DNA of 64,000 bases from Diplonema papillatum (GCA_030068145.1 JAPJBO010000108.1:1-64000), one strand, 5' to 3'; numbered from the stretch's first letter, positions 23,201 to 35,860 are shown. Notes: generated by a model from the letters alone, not told the origin. Program-made: numbers and translations.

Positions 23201-26200
23201 TCCCGTTGGAACTCTTCCTTAGCCGTTTGTACCTCATGCGAAGCGGATGCTTGCGCATCTTCCGCAAGCTGTAGTGCATGTGTTCTAGCCTCAGCGTCGA
23301 GAAGCAAGCTGCTAAGGCGAGCTGCCTCTTTGCTTCTCTCGCGTTCCCACGTGTCTCGGTCGCTTTGAAATGCCTGCCTGACCTCTTCGGTCAACTTCTG
23401 GCGCGCAGCATGCATCTCCTTGCACTTTTCGGCCCATCCTCGTTCGGACTCGCACGCTTTCAACGCGACACGCTTTTCTTCTTCTTCAACACCAGCCTCC
23501 CTCCGCCGCACGTCTTCCTCCTTCGTCGTCAGTTCCGCTGCCGTCCGCCTGCGAATTGCCTCCTGAGAGCGGACTTCGTTTTGGTGGAGTTGTAGCGCCT
23601 TCTCTTCCCTCGCGACAGTAGCCCCTCTTTCTTCGAGATCAGCTGCCGATTGCGCCACGGCGCTCTCTCGAGCCGCGACGGCTTCCAGCTGACGCTGGAG
23701 GTCAAGCTCCAACTGACGGGAGGCATCCTCCTTCTTTCGCAACGCGGCCTCTCTTTCATTGGCCCCGGCTTGCGCTTCGGCGAGCACGGCGCGATCTTTC
23801 AATACCGCGTGCGCCTCTGTCGACCGGGCCTCCAGTTCCGCTTCCTTCTCCGAGAGCCTGCTTCGTTCCGTAGCAGTTCGCCGGATGACCTCGTCCACCA
23901 AAGCCTGCTCCCGGAGGCGGAGGGCATTTTCCAGCGCCACCAATGCGAGCTCCCGTGCGTCCGCGTCGCCCCGTTGGGCGGCCAGCTTTTGCTCGAGGTG
24001 CGTTGACTTTTTCAGCAAAGATTCCGCGGCGCACTCATCGCGCTTCAGCCGCAATGCGCGGGCCTCAACCTCCGCTCGTTCTGTTTCGAGCTGCGCGCGA
24101 GCAGCGCCCATTTGAAGAGCTTCGCTGGCAAGCTTCGTTTCGCGTTCTGCTGCGGCTTTCTCGGCTTTCGCAACTGCTGCCCGTTGCTCAGAAAGCTTCG
24201 ATTGGAGAGCAGCGAGCGACGCTTTACGCAGCGCCGTGTCCCTTGAACACGATTCCGCAGCAGCGTCGACCTTCGACTTCTCATCGAGGAGATTGCTTCG
24301 CAGCAGCGTCAGGCGGTGCGTCTCTTCAGTAGTCTCCCGCAGCAGCGACTCGGCTCTTGCCTTTTCCTCAACGACGGATTTCTCAAGGGCCTGCGCGGCC
24401 TGCAGGGTTCGCAAAGCTTGCTCTTCCTGTTCTCGCACCGCCGCGCATCTCGCTTCGAACGCAGCTCGCTCTTCCTGCAGCAAAGCCCTGTCCTTCTGAG
24501 CGTGTTCAGCTAGCTTCACTGCCTTGCATTCACTCTCGCGCGCCTTGTCCGCGAGAGCCTCGCTGGCGCGTTTTCCCGATTTGAGTTCTTCTTGCTCCTG
24601 TTTCAGCTCTGCTGAGCTTCGTGCGAGCTCTGCGAGCTCTCGCTGGAGGGCTTCTGACCGAACGCCAAGCGCAGCAGCCTCTTGTTCAACGGTGCAGCGG
24701 TCTTCGGACACACGGCGCTCGAGCTCGGAGACTGTCGTCGAGCGGTAAGCAAAGGCCGATATTTCGGAGTGCAGGTCTGCTGTTTTCTGGGCGAGCGAGT
24801 GCTCGCGCGCAGCCAAGTCGGCGGTACCGACCGCAAGCGCGGCTTCCCTCTGAGAGAAGGACTCCGCCCGTTCGACAGCGTCTGCGTGAGATGTCTGTGC
24901 TTCGAGTTCCCACGCTAAACGGTCAGCCGCCACCTGCGCTCCTTCATCGCAGAGTCGCGCGGCTTGACGGGCAAGTCGTTCAGACTCCTGCTGCAAAGAG
25001 ACAGCTTCCGCGTTAACCTCTTTCTTGCGCTCGGTCGCCTGCCTCTCGCTCGTTGCAACCGCCTCCGCTCGCGCTTGAAGCTTTTCTCTTTCATCGCGGA
25101 GGGCAACGCGTTCTGCTTCGACGATGTGGGCTCGGGACGCCACTTCTTCGGCAGCTTTCCTAGCCGCCTGGTCACCCTCCAGCGCCCTCGCCTCGCGCTC
25201 TGCGAGCAGCTCTTCCGCCTTCGACAACCCAGCTTCTCTCTTCGCCAGCAGTCCACTCTTCTCGGTAACAATGGCGCTCTCTTCCTCCACTTCGCGAATC
25301 TTCCGATCAAGGGTCTCTTTCTGCGCGTCGAAACCCTGTCGGGAGTGTCATTTGGTGTCAAACTCGTAAAACAGCAAGGCAGCCCTCTGAGTTGGGTGCC
25401 TGCCCCCCCACTTTTAGAGGAGCCGAAGGATCGAAAGCCGCGTGACGGTAGCACAAAACCGACTGGTGGAAGTTGAAAGTGGCAAGTGAGCTAAACACTT
25501 CAGACGCTACTCACTTTGCGGTGAGCCATGACACGCACGCATACCTTCTGTCGCGCTTCGAGAATAGCTTGCTGATGGTGTAAGTCCTGCTTTTCCTGCT
25601 CCAGAGCGTCCAGCGCGCCCTCGCGGCGTTCAATGGCCGCCATCCGCTCCTCTGCCTCCCGATGAAGAACCGACACTTGCCCACGTTCCGTATGCGACGC
25701 CTGCTCTGCTTCGCGAAGCGTCATTTCTCGCTGGAACAGCTCTTCGCACTTCGTTTCGTTGTCCTCCTGTAGTTTGTTTTGTACCAGAATCATAACATTC
25801 GACGAACCGCCGTACAAGACAGACAAGACGGAGTGTCGGATGTGTGGGGGGATGCGCTCAGTCGTGAAAGAAGCTTACTTTCGAAACACGCCAACACACC
25901 ACCAGGTACACCACAGGAAAACCGAAGTCGTTCGATATTCCGGTGACACCAAGCTTTTACCCTTTTTCCCCCCTTGTGAGCGTCTTCAAAAGAGGCAGAC
26001 CTGCAAGCGCATGCCGAAGGCGGCAGCGATCTCGCGCTGGACTAATTCAGCTTCTTTAGCCGCGATCGCGCGCAGGGCTTCGTCGAGGGCCTCTTTTTGC
26101 TGGCCGAGGGACCGCCGTTCTTGCTGGATGCTCTCTTGCGCCTCTTTCGCGGCGGCCTTGCCCGTCTCGGCTTCCGCCCGCATCCGGGCGACCGAAGTCC

Positions 26201-29200
26201 TCTGGGCAGCCAATTCGCTGAGCTCGGTGCGCCCGCAGACCACCTCGGCTTGCGCCTCTTGTAGGTTTCGCACATTTTCATCCAAAAGCGCCCGTTCGTG
26301 CTTCAACGCGGATTCCGCCGCTGCGACGGCACGTTCCCTCGCCTCGACCACGTCGCGGGTCGTTTCAGCTCCGACCAGCAACTGCTCCCTGCGCGCGGCG
26401 GCGCGTTCCCTGATCTCAACGGCGGCCTCTTTCGACGCCAGGTCCGCTTCGGCCGCTTTGCACTCAGCTCGCTGCGCGTGGATGGACTTCCGCTGCCGTT
26501 CCAGCACGGAGGCCTCCTCCTGCAGCGCGACAGTCCGTGCCTTCAACGCGGAGTTTTCTCGATTGACCTTCTGAGTTAGGCGGGCCACTTCGGCTTCACT
26601 CGTAGCGAGCGCCACTGCTCTGTTCTGCACCTCGGCTTGCTCTCGTTCGACATCAGTTTGCCGGGCTTCTCGGGCAGCGACCTTTGCCTCGCGTGCGGAC
26701 ACCTCGCGGCACTCGTCGTCAAGTCTCTTTTGGAGCGCGCGGAAGGCTTCCCTCTGCTCGCCAACAACTCGCTCTCGTTTCGCGACTCGCCTCTCCGCCT
26801 CCGCAGCGGCGGCGGCCCGCCCGGCCAACTCGTCGGTCACGCGCCCCGCCGACTCTTCTCGTTTCCCGACGCTTTTCGACTCCGCCTCAAGCTCCGCCGT
26901 CTTTCTTTCAAGAATTGCCGCTGCCACTGCGATGGACGCCCGCTCTTGGTCGGCTTCAATTTCGCGCGCAGCGACCTGCATTCACGGTGAATGATAGGGT
27001 GTGGGACTCATCGCCACACCAAGACCCGGGACGGCACTCAACCAAAAGACAACACCAGCCAAGAACAGCCTCCCGGGGCATAGAGGATCTACGGCTCCTT
27101 TGGACTCAGGAGCTGCTGCCATGCGTGTGCGATGAAGAGCTCGGTTGATAGCTTGATTGCACGTCGTGTCACATCTCAGTAAGGTAACACGGATGATCAG
27201 CAATAACGGTTTGATGAATATGCAAATTCCGGTTCTAAATGTGCACGGGGTAAGAATCTTGCTGGGAGGTCCTTCTGTCTGCAGCCGTTGTTCCGGAAGG
27301 GTTCTCTTCAGACCGGACAGTTAAAAGATAGAACAGACTAGAAGAAGGGCTAAACGCAAACCTTCTCCTGGCGTGAGCGAAGCTCTTCACTTGCTTTGAA
27401 GATTTCGCTACGGTCACGGGCGATCGACTCCTCCGCTTCGCGGAGGACGCTTTCACGCTCGGCGGCGGACTTCTCTGCAGCAGCAAAGTGCTCCTGCACA
27501 GCGGCAATCGCCGCTTCACGCTGCGCCAGGGCGACTTGTCCTCGTTTTAACTCGACTTCAGCGCAAGACAGATCGTTAGCCCTTGCGCGACAGCCTGCCT
27601 CTGCTGTTTTGAGCTGCGAGTCACGAGCCTCGCACGCGGCCTCTCTGCCTTCCAGCCTTTTAATGTGACCCGCCCAGTCTTCTTCTCTACGCGTGACAGC
27701 GCTTTCGCGCTCATTGCATCGCTGCGTCCGCAGCTCACTATCCGCGTCTTGGGCACGCAAAGACTCTGCTCTCGCTTCGGTGGCCTGCCGGACAAGCTCA
27801 AGATCTTCTGCTTCCTTGGCAATCACCGACTCACGGGTTTTGCACACTTCTTCGACCTTGGCCAACCGCGCCTTCTCTTCTGACAGGCGGATGTCCTCGC
27901 TCTCCACCCAAGCCACACGATTTGTCAAGGCAATCTCTCGTTCCTCAAGAGTAGAAGAAAGTGTCTTCGCTCGGTCTGCTTCAGCGGCTGTCTTTTGATC
28001 CCGAACATTGAGCTGATGCTGCAGGCGGTCAAGTTCCGCCTTCTGCTGGACTATGCCATCCTGCTGTTGGGCAAGGGCTGCGGCAATGGCGTCTGCCTCC
28101 CTTTTGCTGAGAGTGAGCTCGCTTTCCAGCAGCTTCCGGCGCTCGTTGTGGGCTGCGAGCTCAGCTTCACGGTCTTGCAGGTCCTTCTCGCGCGCATCGA
28201 GTTTCCCCGTACGCAACGCGTGGATCTGCACTCGCTCTTCGGCGAGTTCCGTCTCCAGCAGTCCCTCTTGCTCCACCAGCCGAGCCTTTCGGTTCAGCTC
28301 GACTTCGAACTCTCGTATCCGGCTTACATCGGTCTGTGTAGTATTGTCGTTATCTCACCTGCGAAAGGCGTGTCGGTAGAAGCTCTGCTTCAAGCTGTCC
28401 GTCACTAAATAAACAACTAAATTAACACAATTGAACGCAAGCAAATGGAGGAATTACATACCCGGAGGTCTGCCTCACGCTTCTCGACACTGTCATGCCT
28501 AGCATCGCACGCCTCCTTCGACACGGCCAGTCGCTTTTCGTCTTCAACTTGCGCGTCTTTCCAGCGAGCCACCGCAGATTCATGCGAAATGACGCTGTGA
28601 CGGAGGGCGGCTTCACCGGCTGCAAGGTCGGCTTCCCGGAGGCCGCAGGCAGCCTCACGCTCAAGCACTGATTTGTCGGCGAGCGCCGCCGCCTCCATGT
28701 CGGCAGACAACCTCTGGACAGTCTGCGACAATGCGTCATTTCGTTCGACCAGCAAGTCCCGCTCTGCGTCGCGCACGGTGATTCGCGGCGATGACGTGAC
28801 AGGACACTCGTCACTTGATGGGAACACGGCACGGCGTTCCCGAAGCACCGGAGACGGCAGCTGGTTGACCCTCGAGCTTTCCATGGTCGTCAACGGCAAG
28901 CGGTTCGGCTCGTTGCTCCTCGGTGATGGAGAAGATTCCTTCCCCCGCGCGCACGCTTCGAGAAATACTTCATACGGCCGCTTTCCGACCTTCGGTGAAC
29001 TGGCCGGCGACGCGCCATGTGTCGGTTCAGAACAGGAAGGTGCAGATGACAGTGTCGTGGTGGCACGACCGGCCGACCCCATTGCAGCCGTACTGTCGCT
29101 GCTGCCGGTTGGCCTGCCGTACTTTTGCAAGAGGAGGACGTCTCGCTCTTGCTGCGCAATCCTGGCGAGGGAGGCGCACTCGAAGTGTCTGGCTTCTTCC

Positions 29201-30600
29201 AGCATGCCTCTGAGCTCGCCGGCCTTCTTTTCCAAGAACCCCGCGTGCGCTTCCTGCATCTGCAGCAGCGACCACTCTCTCCCTGTGGCAGCCCGCATGC
29301 GCGCGTCGACGTTTTCTTCCCTCGCCAGCAAAATCCGTTTCCGCCGCTCCAAGCGCTCCAACGCTGCAGAAACGAGCGGTTCTCCACCTCCGAGCGAAGC
29401 GGCGCCGTCAAGCAACGAGCCTTGCCCCGCCAGTAGCCGCTCTGCCTCAGTTAGGCGGTTCGACAGCTCCATTGAACGCAAGGCTGCGGCTTCCTCGTTT
29501 TCGCGGATTCTGTCCTCGCGTATCCGCAGTGACACCTCCTTAGCACTCAGGAGCCCTTCTTTTTCCATAGAGCAGGCCAGTCGGCCTTCCCAGTCGGCCT
29601 TCTGAGCTTCTGCGAGCCGTTCGACACGCTCGACTTCCAGCTTCCTTTTAGCGAGCGCTGCCGTTTCGCAGGAGAGCGCCCGTTTCACTCGTTCGTTTTC
29701 TTCCTTGGCGAGGTCGATTTTCCTGAGGCAGAACCCGACGGCTTGACGCTCTTCTTGCAAAGCAGCGGCCGCCTTTGCATGACCAGCGGTGGCTTCGTCG
29801 AGCTCGCGCATACGCCTTGCGTGCATTTCCTCGTACCCAGCGGTCGACCGGTGCCGCTCGTTTAGGTCCCTGTCCCGGACCTGCGAGCTTTCCCGTGCAG
29901 CGGCCATTGCACTTTGCATCTCTTCCCGCTCTTTCTGCAAAGCCCGCTCCCACGCCACCAACTCGACCTCTCTCCGCGCAACACGTTCCTCTCTTCGGGG
30001 CAAGTGTTCTTTAGTCTCCGGTTCGTCTTCCCCACCGGCGAGTTCTCCGTTCGAGGTCTTCATGGCTTGGTCCTCAATTACGGAAACAACGGAAGTGAGG
30101 GGGTCGGTTTGCGACAAAGCGAGTCGCAAGTCGCGGAGGAGTGCGCCGACGTCGGCTGGGCGGTGCTGGGGGGACTTTTTCGAGCGGGTCTTGTACCGAG
30201 AAGCGCGAGCGGCACGATCGGCCAGCGAGGCCTCGTGGGCAGCAGTGCACGACAACCGCGCCTGGACGACCCGTTCACGCTCGAAAAGCGTGCGTTCGAG
30301 CGAGTTCAGCTCGCGCTCCCGCTCGGCAACCCTCTGCTCCCGCTCGTTAGTGGGCGTACTGACAGGCTTCGCCCGGTCGCTCTTCTCGCCCTTCGAGGCT
30401 GTCCGCCTCTTCTGCCCGAGCTTCGGGTCGCCTGATGCGTCTGTGCCCCTGCTGGCATCTTTCCCGCCAAGTCCGCCAGCCAGCAACCCGCCAACGACGG
30501 CCCGGGTGCTGCTGTGCGCCGCGGGCGCCGGCGGCGACCGCCTGCTTACGAAAGAGCCCCGGTTTCCTATAGGCGGATCTTCTTCGGAAGACGCCCGCAT
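20288..30600 (-). CDS. Giant coiled-coil protein with C-terminal PDZ domain (7 exons)
   Basis: Seven exons join with consistent phases: 30600-28462, 28333-27362, 26975-26001, 25766-25545 and 25335-22256, then 22100-21004 and 20847-20288. Introns are GT-AG, 128-386 bases; the first four junctions are phase 0, then phase 2, then phase 1. The product is about 3,014 residues. After a short basic, Ser/Pro-rich head (~100 residues) most of exons 1-5 is Ala/Glu/Arg/Lys/Gln-rich heptad sequence, a very long coiled coil broken by one Ser/Pro-rich linker in exon 1. Exon 6 contains Trp/Phe-bearing helices (RLFYRWHAKACR, RRWFLRWVVS) loosely like centrin-binding Sfi1 repeats. Exon 7 encodes a PDZ fold: SRLGLDVADR as carboxylate loop, then VTAVHPGTPAFFGGIFAGDVVVGLDS. 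A hydrophobic YACVLVLLLLDL lies at the C-terminus. A scaffold or filament role at a membrane or centriole-like structure is an inference. Confidence 0.85.
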
Positions 30601-31705
30601 CTTTTCCCTTCCTCTCCCCCCTTCTGCAAGAGCTCAAAATAAGATTCTTGGGCCGCGAGCTTTTCTTTTGGATGAAGAAACCAACGGATGAAACACGTCG
30701 TATTGCAGAAGTTCGATAACACTCCGAAGTTCCTTCTGTAAACCCGACAGCCAAAACCTGGTTGGCGATGAAATTCGAGTGTCTCCCTCAAAGTTTGAAG
30801 GTTTCCAGGGTGGGTACTCTCCGGATGTCAAAATGGAGGTGTCGAAGCTGAGGGTGTATAGGTTGGTGAAGCCTCGAGATTCTGTTGGAATTCTGTGAAG
30901 CTTGTGTGTTTCCTGCACACGAGCTGTGACGCTGTACCGTACCGGTGCCCCCCGGATCCCCCTCAGGATTGGTGCCAAGCCGGGTTGACGCCCGTTGAGA
31001 TTCTAAGGTATATTCAAGATCGGGAACCGGGACCAGCCGGCCAGTAGTGGCTGCCACCAAAAACTAGGTACCTGGTGGCCTTGGGTTTTGGGTTTTATGT
31101 TTCCATCTATGGTGGGGAGGCTTCCGCTGCAATACTTTCAACTGATATAGAAACCGGCCAAGCCTGAGCCCAAGCTGCTGAAATTCTCTGCCCCCTGGGG
31201 GATTGGCTGCCGAAACGCGAAACAATATACTCTGCAGCAAAAAAAACAAGGGCACGAGGGACGTCTCCCGGGGCGGGGGGTGTAAATGAAGAGACGATAC
31301 GAAGGATTGAAGGGAAAGAGGTGGTAGAGCCCTCAGCGTAGGTGGCGCACTCCTGACTGTGACGTGTCCGCATGGTCTCGATAGTGATGGCATATAGCGT
31401 GCAGCCCATTGAATGCCGCTGCAGTGTTGGCACCCTGGTCATCTACACGGAGAATAGCGGCCACGGACTTTGTTTTGCGCCCATGCCATCGCCGTTTTCG
31501 TGGGACGGCAGCCCGACAAGACATTCCCGCACAGCAGGAGCAGCTTCAGCCTCTCGGCAAGCCCTGACAGCAGGGGGACCCGTCAGTACAACAGCTAGTA
31601 AGCCGTGGAATAACTCGATTGGGCCTATTTCTACTGAGACTTCTGCCAAACAGCAACGAAGCCGGTGTCAACGCCTTCTGCGAATTCTAAACTCGTTTCA
31701 CGCCG
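30601..31705. other. Spacer between calpain-like and coiled-coil genes
   Basis: About 1.1 kb with no supported gene. It should contain the 3' flank of the calpain-like gene and the promoter of the coiled-coil gene on the minus strand. I see no clear core promoter or polyadenylation motif. Confidence 0.5.
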
Positions 31706-34374
31706 TCAGATCTTCCTGTCACTGCTGTCTTCTGAGATCACGGAGACCGCTAGGTTTTGTATTAGGTCTGGCGTCGTGCTTGAGACAAAAAACTCGAAGG
31801 CGCAGAAGGCGCCACCGGGGCACTGGTTCGCGACAACGTCGAATGCAAGCTCTAGTGGGTGGTCGCTGTCGCTGTACGCGATGCCGAGGGATGTCAACGC
31901 GCCGCCAGAGGGAGATGTGAATGCTATGCTCGTCGAAAAGGGCAGAGCCGGGGTCGTGGCCAACGGGATGTCGAGCGACCGAGCGCGCTCAAGCGGGCCG
32001 CCGAGTAGGCAGCTGGACAGGAACACCGAGAACGATATCGGGCCGAGCACCGGCGTGCACGACAGCCGCAGAAACAGCTCGGCTGCAGGCAGGCACGACG
32101 TGATTCGATAGAGCGGGACACTTCCCTTGACGGGAATCGTTCTGTTGATGGAGCATCGCGTGGAGGGCAGGGCAGGGAAACCGGTCAACTGCAGAGCGGC
32201 CCCCGTCTGCAGCGACGTACTATGCACGGCGACCGCAGCGGAAACACGCACGTTTTGAACGCCTTCCGGCGACAGCGTTGGGACAACGACGTAGTCCCCC
32301 GGGGGCAGCAGGACCTCCAGCTCGCACTTATAGGCAACCTCGCCACCCGCTTCCTCCGGCCTTGGCATCGTGTGCGGGCAGGACGCAATCACAATCGAAT
32401 CCGCAATGCAGCTAAACAACCTCGACGACGCGTAGCACACCAAAAACCCGACCCCCAACTGCACGGTTGCGTGGGTCGCTGTCAAAACAATCACCGTCCG
32501 GACTGCCGACGCGGGCGCGCGGTCTCCGTCGTCGTCACTCTCCGCGTCACTCGAGACGTCGTCGCTCGCAGATTCGTCGACTTTGACCCTGGTGCAAGGC
32601 TCCGAAGGTCCGCTTTCTTGCACAACCCCACTGCTGCCGCCGTCTGCGGAGCTGCATCTACTCGGTTTGTAACTCGACGGCCTCCCTGCGACCGAGATTT
32701 TGAACTGGGCCGCGTTCTCGTCACAGCGGGAGAACTCGCCGACGACCGGGACGGTGTACGGACCGCTCCTGTACACCGCCCACGACTGGCGTCCGGCCAC
32801 AGGTTTCAAGCGGGCCCGCCGCGTCAGAACGTGGAAGTTGATGACACACGGCGGCTGCGAGGGGGTGTTCCGCTTTTGAGCGGCCGCCTCCCTGCCACCG
32901 GTCGTGAGGGACTGGCACACAGCAAGGTGCGACGAATACCGACCCGATGGTACAAACGCGCCCGGAGCAGCGGCTCCGATATGAATGTTCGCCTCGTTCT
33001 GCGGGACAGAGGCACCGGACTGATAAATGAGCGACGGGTCGATCTGAACAGACAAGTAGCACCGCGTGTAACCCAAGGGAGGGGATGCCCTGAGGTGTGC
33101 GAACGGACAGCCGAAGGGAACCTGCGCCGTCGAAACAAGGTTCGAGTGCAACTTGGCGCAAGACAAGGGCGGCTGACGGCCTGCGAAAAGATCAAGCCTT
33201 ATGCCAAAGCCGTCGTTTTGGTTCAACTGTAGTTCGGCCTCCTCCGCGGGTACGCCGTTAACGTCTGCACGCAGACGTTGACTCATTGCCGTTTCCCTTA
33301 CGAGCAACAAGTCGAATGCGGTTTCTCCTTGACCCGCGCTGCCGTCGGGATCCACCTCCCACAGTCTTTGCAAGCTCTCTACGCGATCACTCACCGCAGT
33401 GAACGAAATCTTCATCCACTCAGACTTCCCGTTGACATCGTCGCCATCGTACACTCGCGGCCAAACCACTGAGAAACGACTGAACGCTTCGAGAAACGCA
33501 TCGAACTCCATCACGAACCAGTCCGACGCCTCGACTGCCCGCAGCAACCCGCTCTGCGCAGTCGAGCGAGACTCGTGCGTAGACGCGAAGAAAAATACCT
33601 TTGGATCCTTCAATATGACATCGCTTTCGTGCAGCCAAGCCGCCGGTATGCCGCGGCGACCGGACGGGGTTGCAGGCGTGGCGTTCGTGTGTTCTCCAGA
33701 CAACGAACCGAGCCTTGCAGAAGGCCTCGCCACGTGGTCCGACGTCGAGGGGCGGATGCTTGTATCCGCAGGATCCGAGTCCTGAGCGTGTTTACAAATT
33801 GCTTTAACACGCTCACTGGACTTCGCAGTGGATGGGCGCCAGTGGGTACTGTGAAGTCCAGTGCCGGGAGACCGCTTCTTCGACCTCGGATTAGCGAGGA
33901 CGACCAGCCTCCTAGACCCGATTCTCCTCGCACGGACAATGACGAAAACCTCGTCTTCCCCGCTGGCTGCATTCTCTGCCCAAGCTCGCTTGCCTCCCCC
34001 CGCAAACCCGAGCCAGCCACCTCCCGCAACGCATTCCGACGTCCTTTCAAACAATCCCCAGGCCGCCTCCTTCGCGCTCGCATCCCCTCTGCTCGGCACT
34101 CCCGTGTCCACAGATACCCCAGCAGACCACGATGCGTACAAGAAGCTGGCAAACACCGTGTCAGATGACGTAACGAAGTACGCTTTTTGGAGCATGGTCG
34201 CCGCCTTGTGCAGTAGCAAGGCCCACAGCGGGGGGACGGTCGAGTTATTTGTGCCGACTATATGGCGGTCGTCGACGAGTAAATACCGCCACGTGCCGTT
34301 GATTGAAAAGCGTACCGAGTAGCACCCGCAAGACTCGCTGACCCGTGACGGGCTGATCAGGGAACGAAGAACTC
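31706..34374 (-). CDS. Calpain-like protein without recognisable catalytic triad
   Basis: Uninterrupted from a likely 3' splice site (TCATGCAG|GA, exon start 34374; the frame is open back to 34459) to the stop at 31706. The N-terminal ~310 residues follow the calpain core: LRSLISPSRV then CYSVRFSINGTWRYLLVDDR (the NG-W-VDD strand region), PLWALLLHKA, a strand pair FVIVRARRIGSRRLVVLANP, and DWFVMEFDAFLEAFSRF, matching the end of protease subdomain IIb. Expected catalytic positions are altered. The Gly-His-Ala-Tyr block reads Asp-Glu-Val-Phe, and Asn-Pro-Trp-Gly reads Asn-Pro-Arg-Ser (residues 190-193 of the ORF). No Cys box (GDCWFL-type) is visible in this exon. The remaining ~550 residues form beta-rich segments that could be calpain domain-III/C2-like repeats, with an acidic SDDVSSDAESDDDGD linker. 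Probably a pseudoprotease; upstream exons are uncertain. Confidence 0.65.
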
Positions 34375-34540
34375 CTGCATGATGAGGTATACAGTCGAAG
34401 TAGTGGTACGTCACGAGCACACACCGTACAGAGTAAAAAGATAATATGGTTGGAGGCAATCACGGCGTTTGCTGCGGAGTACACATCAAGCATAATAATT
34501 TCGCAGTGGGCCAGAGCGTAGCGCAACCGCGGCAGTGGCC

Positions 34541-35617
34541 TTATTTCTGCAGGCCCGTGATCTGCGAGCTGGTGCTAAGCCCAGATATAAGAACAAATCT
34601 TTTTTGCTGCACGTGTTCTTGGTTTTGGTGGATGCAGCATCTAGAAACAAGGGAAATGGGACAGAAATGCATGCCTTCGTCAAAGAAGGGCAGCAGCTGA
34701 AAAACAAGGTCAGTTGCCGGAACATGAGTGAACGATAATAGATCAGGCACCACAGTCGGTTGGTTCAAAACAGGCGGCGTGCCAACGCGGCAGCATTGAA
34801 GGTCAGCACACGAGTGGCGGTGTTGGTCATAAGCTTTGAACGAGACATTGAGCCTCCTGCAGTGCGCGTTGATGTCGGCCGACGGGTCGGTGCTGAGAAG
34901 GAGAGGGTGTTGATGGGTTGCTAGAGAAGGCACTTCCGTAGATCGCGCTGGTTGTCGGAGGTGGAGCGCGTCTCTGAGCCCGGAAGCTTTTTTCTGCTGC
35001 TTCTGCTCTTGTCCGGACTGTTCCTTGGCCATAGGAATGTCGAAGAATTCATTTCTTTGGCGCGCGGCATCCGTTTGTTGTTGCAAGCAAAGGAGCCTTT
35101 CGTAGAGTCGGTCTGCCACACGCTTTTCGAGGACGTCGCAGTGTTTAGGCTGTACCTCAAAAGAAGCCAGCGGTTGAGAAGACAGCAAACGACGCTGAAT
35201 GATGTTGCGGAGGTCATCTGATATGTCGGTACGAGCGAGATGCAGCTCGCAGAGGCTTCTCTTTTTCTTGACGAGCTCCAACAACATCATGCCGCCAGCT
35301 GACTTGATGGGGTTGCCCGACAAGTCAATGACCCGCAGCCGGGCACTCAAAAGAGAGAGCCCCGAGACAAGGGATGCCACGGCCCCGTCACTGATGCAGC
35401 AGTCAGCCAAGACCAGCTCCTCGAGCTCATCGCAAGTCTGCAGGGCCTTCACCGCCGCGAGCGACCCCTTACCCCCCAGCAGTGCAAAGCCCAGGTCCGC
35501 CACGCGGCAGCCGTGGCCCGTATCGATGAGTCTCACCACCTTCGAATTCTGCTTGCATCGGTACTCAGAGCACGCTTCCGCGTACGCGACCTTCAGCTTC
35601 CCGCTCGCCGACGCCAT
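34541..35617 (-). CDS. Leucine-rich-repeat protein (RI-type LRRs)
   Basis: I choose the Met at 35617 (MASASGKLKVAYAEAC) over the upstream in-frame Met at 35722, because the upstream part reads like intron or leader sequence with an AATCAG|GT motif. About 358 residues. Three or more ribonuclease-inhibitor-type LRRs are visible: ALQTCDELEELVLADCCISD, ARLRVIDLSGNPIKSAGG and RSLCELHLARTDISDD, preceded by a half repeat around DTGHGCRVADLG. A helical Gln/Arg-rich segment follows (LYERLLCLQQQTDAARQR), then low-complexity sequence. The last ~70 residues may be read-through into an intron: GTGCCTGATC could be a donor and TTGTTTTTCAG an acceptor. The calpain-like exon starts only ~170 bases downstream on the same strand, so the two may be one gene. 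Confidence 0.6.
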   Translation of the reverse strand: MASASGKLKVAYAEACSEYRCKQNSKVVRLIDTGHGCRVADLGFALLGGKGSLAAVKALQTCDELEELVLADCCISDGAVASLVSGLSLLSARLRVIDLSGNPIKSAGGMMLLELVKKKRSLCELHLARTDISDDLRNIIQRRLLSSQPLASFEVQPKHCDVLEKRVADRLYERLLCLQQQTDAARQRNEFFDIPMAKEQSGQEQKQQKKASGLRDALHLRQPARSTEVPSLATHQHPLLLSTDPSADINAHCRRLNVSFKAYDQHRHSCADLQCCRVGTPPVLNQPTVVPDLLSFTHVPATDLVFQLLPFFDEGMHFCPISLVSRCCIHQNQEHVQQKRFVLISGLSTSSQITGLQK

Positions 35618-35785
35618 GTATCCGTTCCTGGTTGCCGGGACCTGATTAACTCTGGAAGCTTTGGGCAAGAACATGATCCGTTTTATTTTCATTTCCCATT
35701 TTCTTGGGTTCCTCGTGCTCACGAACTATCACGACCAGTTCTTGATGGAAGTGTCGTCGTTATCATTTCCGGCACAGCCATGCGG

Positions 35786-35860
35786 GTACACCTGGTACAC
35801 CTGGTCCAGACAAAAATATCGGGGAGCTTTGGGAAATTCCGGGGCATTTCCTTTGTGCAG
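35786..35860 (+). repeat. CACCTGGTCCAGAC / TCGGGGAG dispersed repeat, copy 1
   Basis: Contains CACCTGGTCCAGAC, AAAATATCGGGGAG and short GGGAAATTCCGGGG units, ending before TTTCCTTTGTG. Related blocks occur at 38941-39045 and 41144-41232, so this is a dispersed family. Confidence 0.75.

Noticed and set aside
22718..30691. Long + strand ORFs rich in Ser/Ala/Arg opposite the coiled-coil gene
   Set aside because: They are antisense shadows of Glu/Ala/Arg-rich codons; splice sites and domain content support only the minus strand.
34245..34526. HCEIIMLDVYSAANAV as the missing calpain Cys box
   Set aside because: It lacks the G-D-C-W/Y-F-L pattern and is in a different frame, with no splice sites that would join it sensibly.
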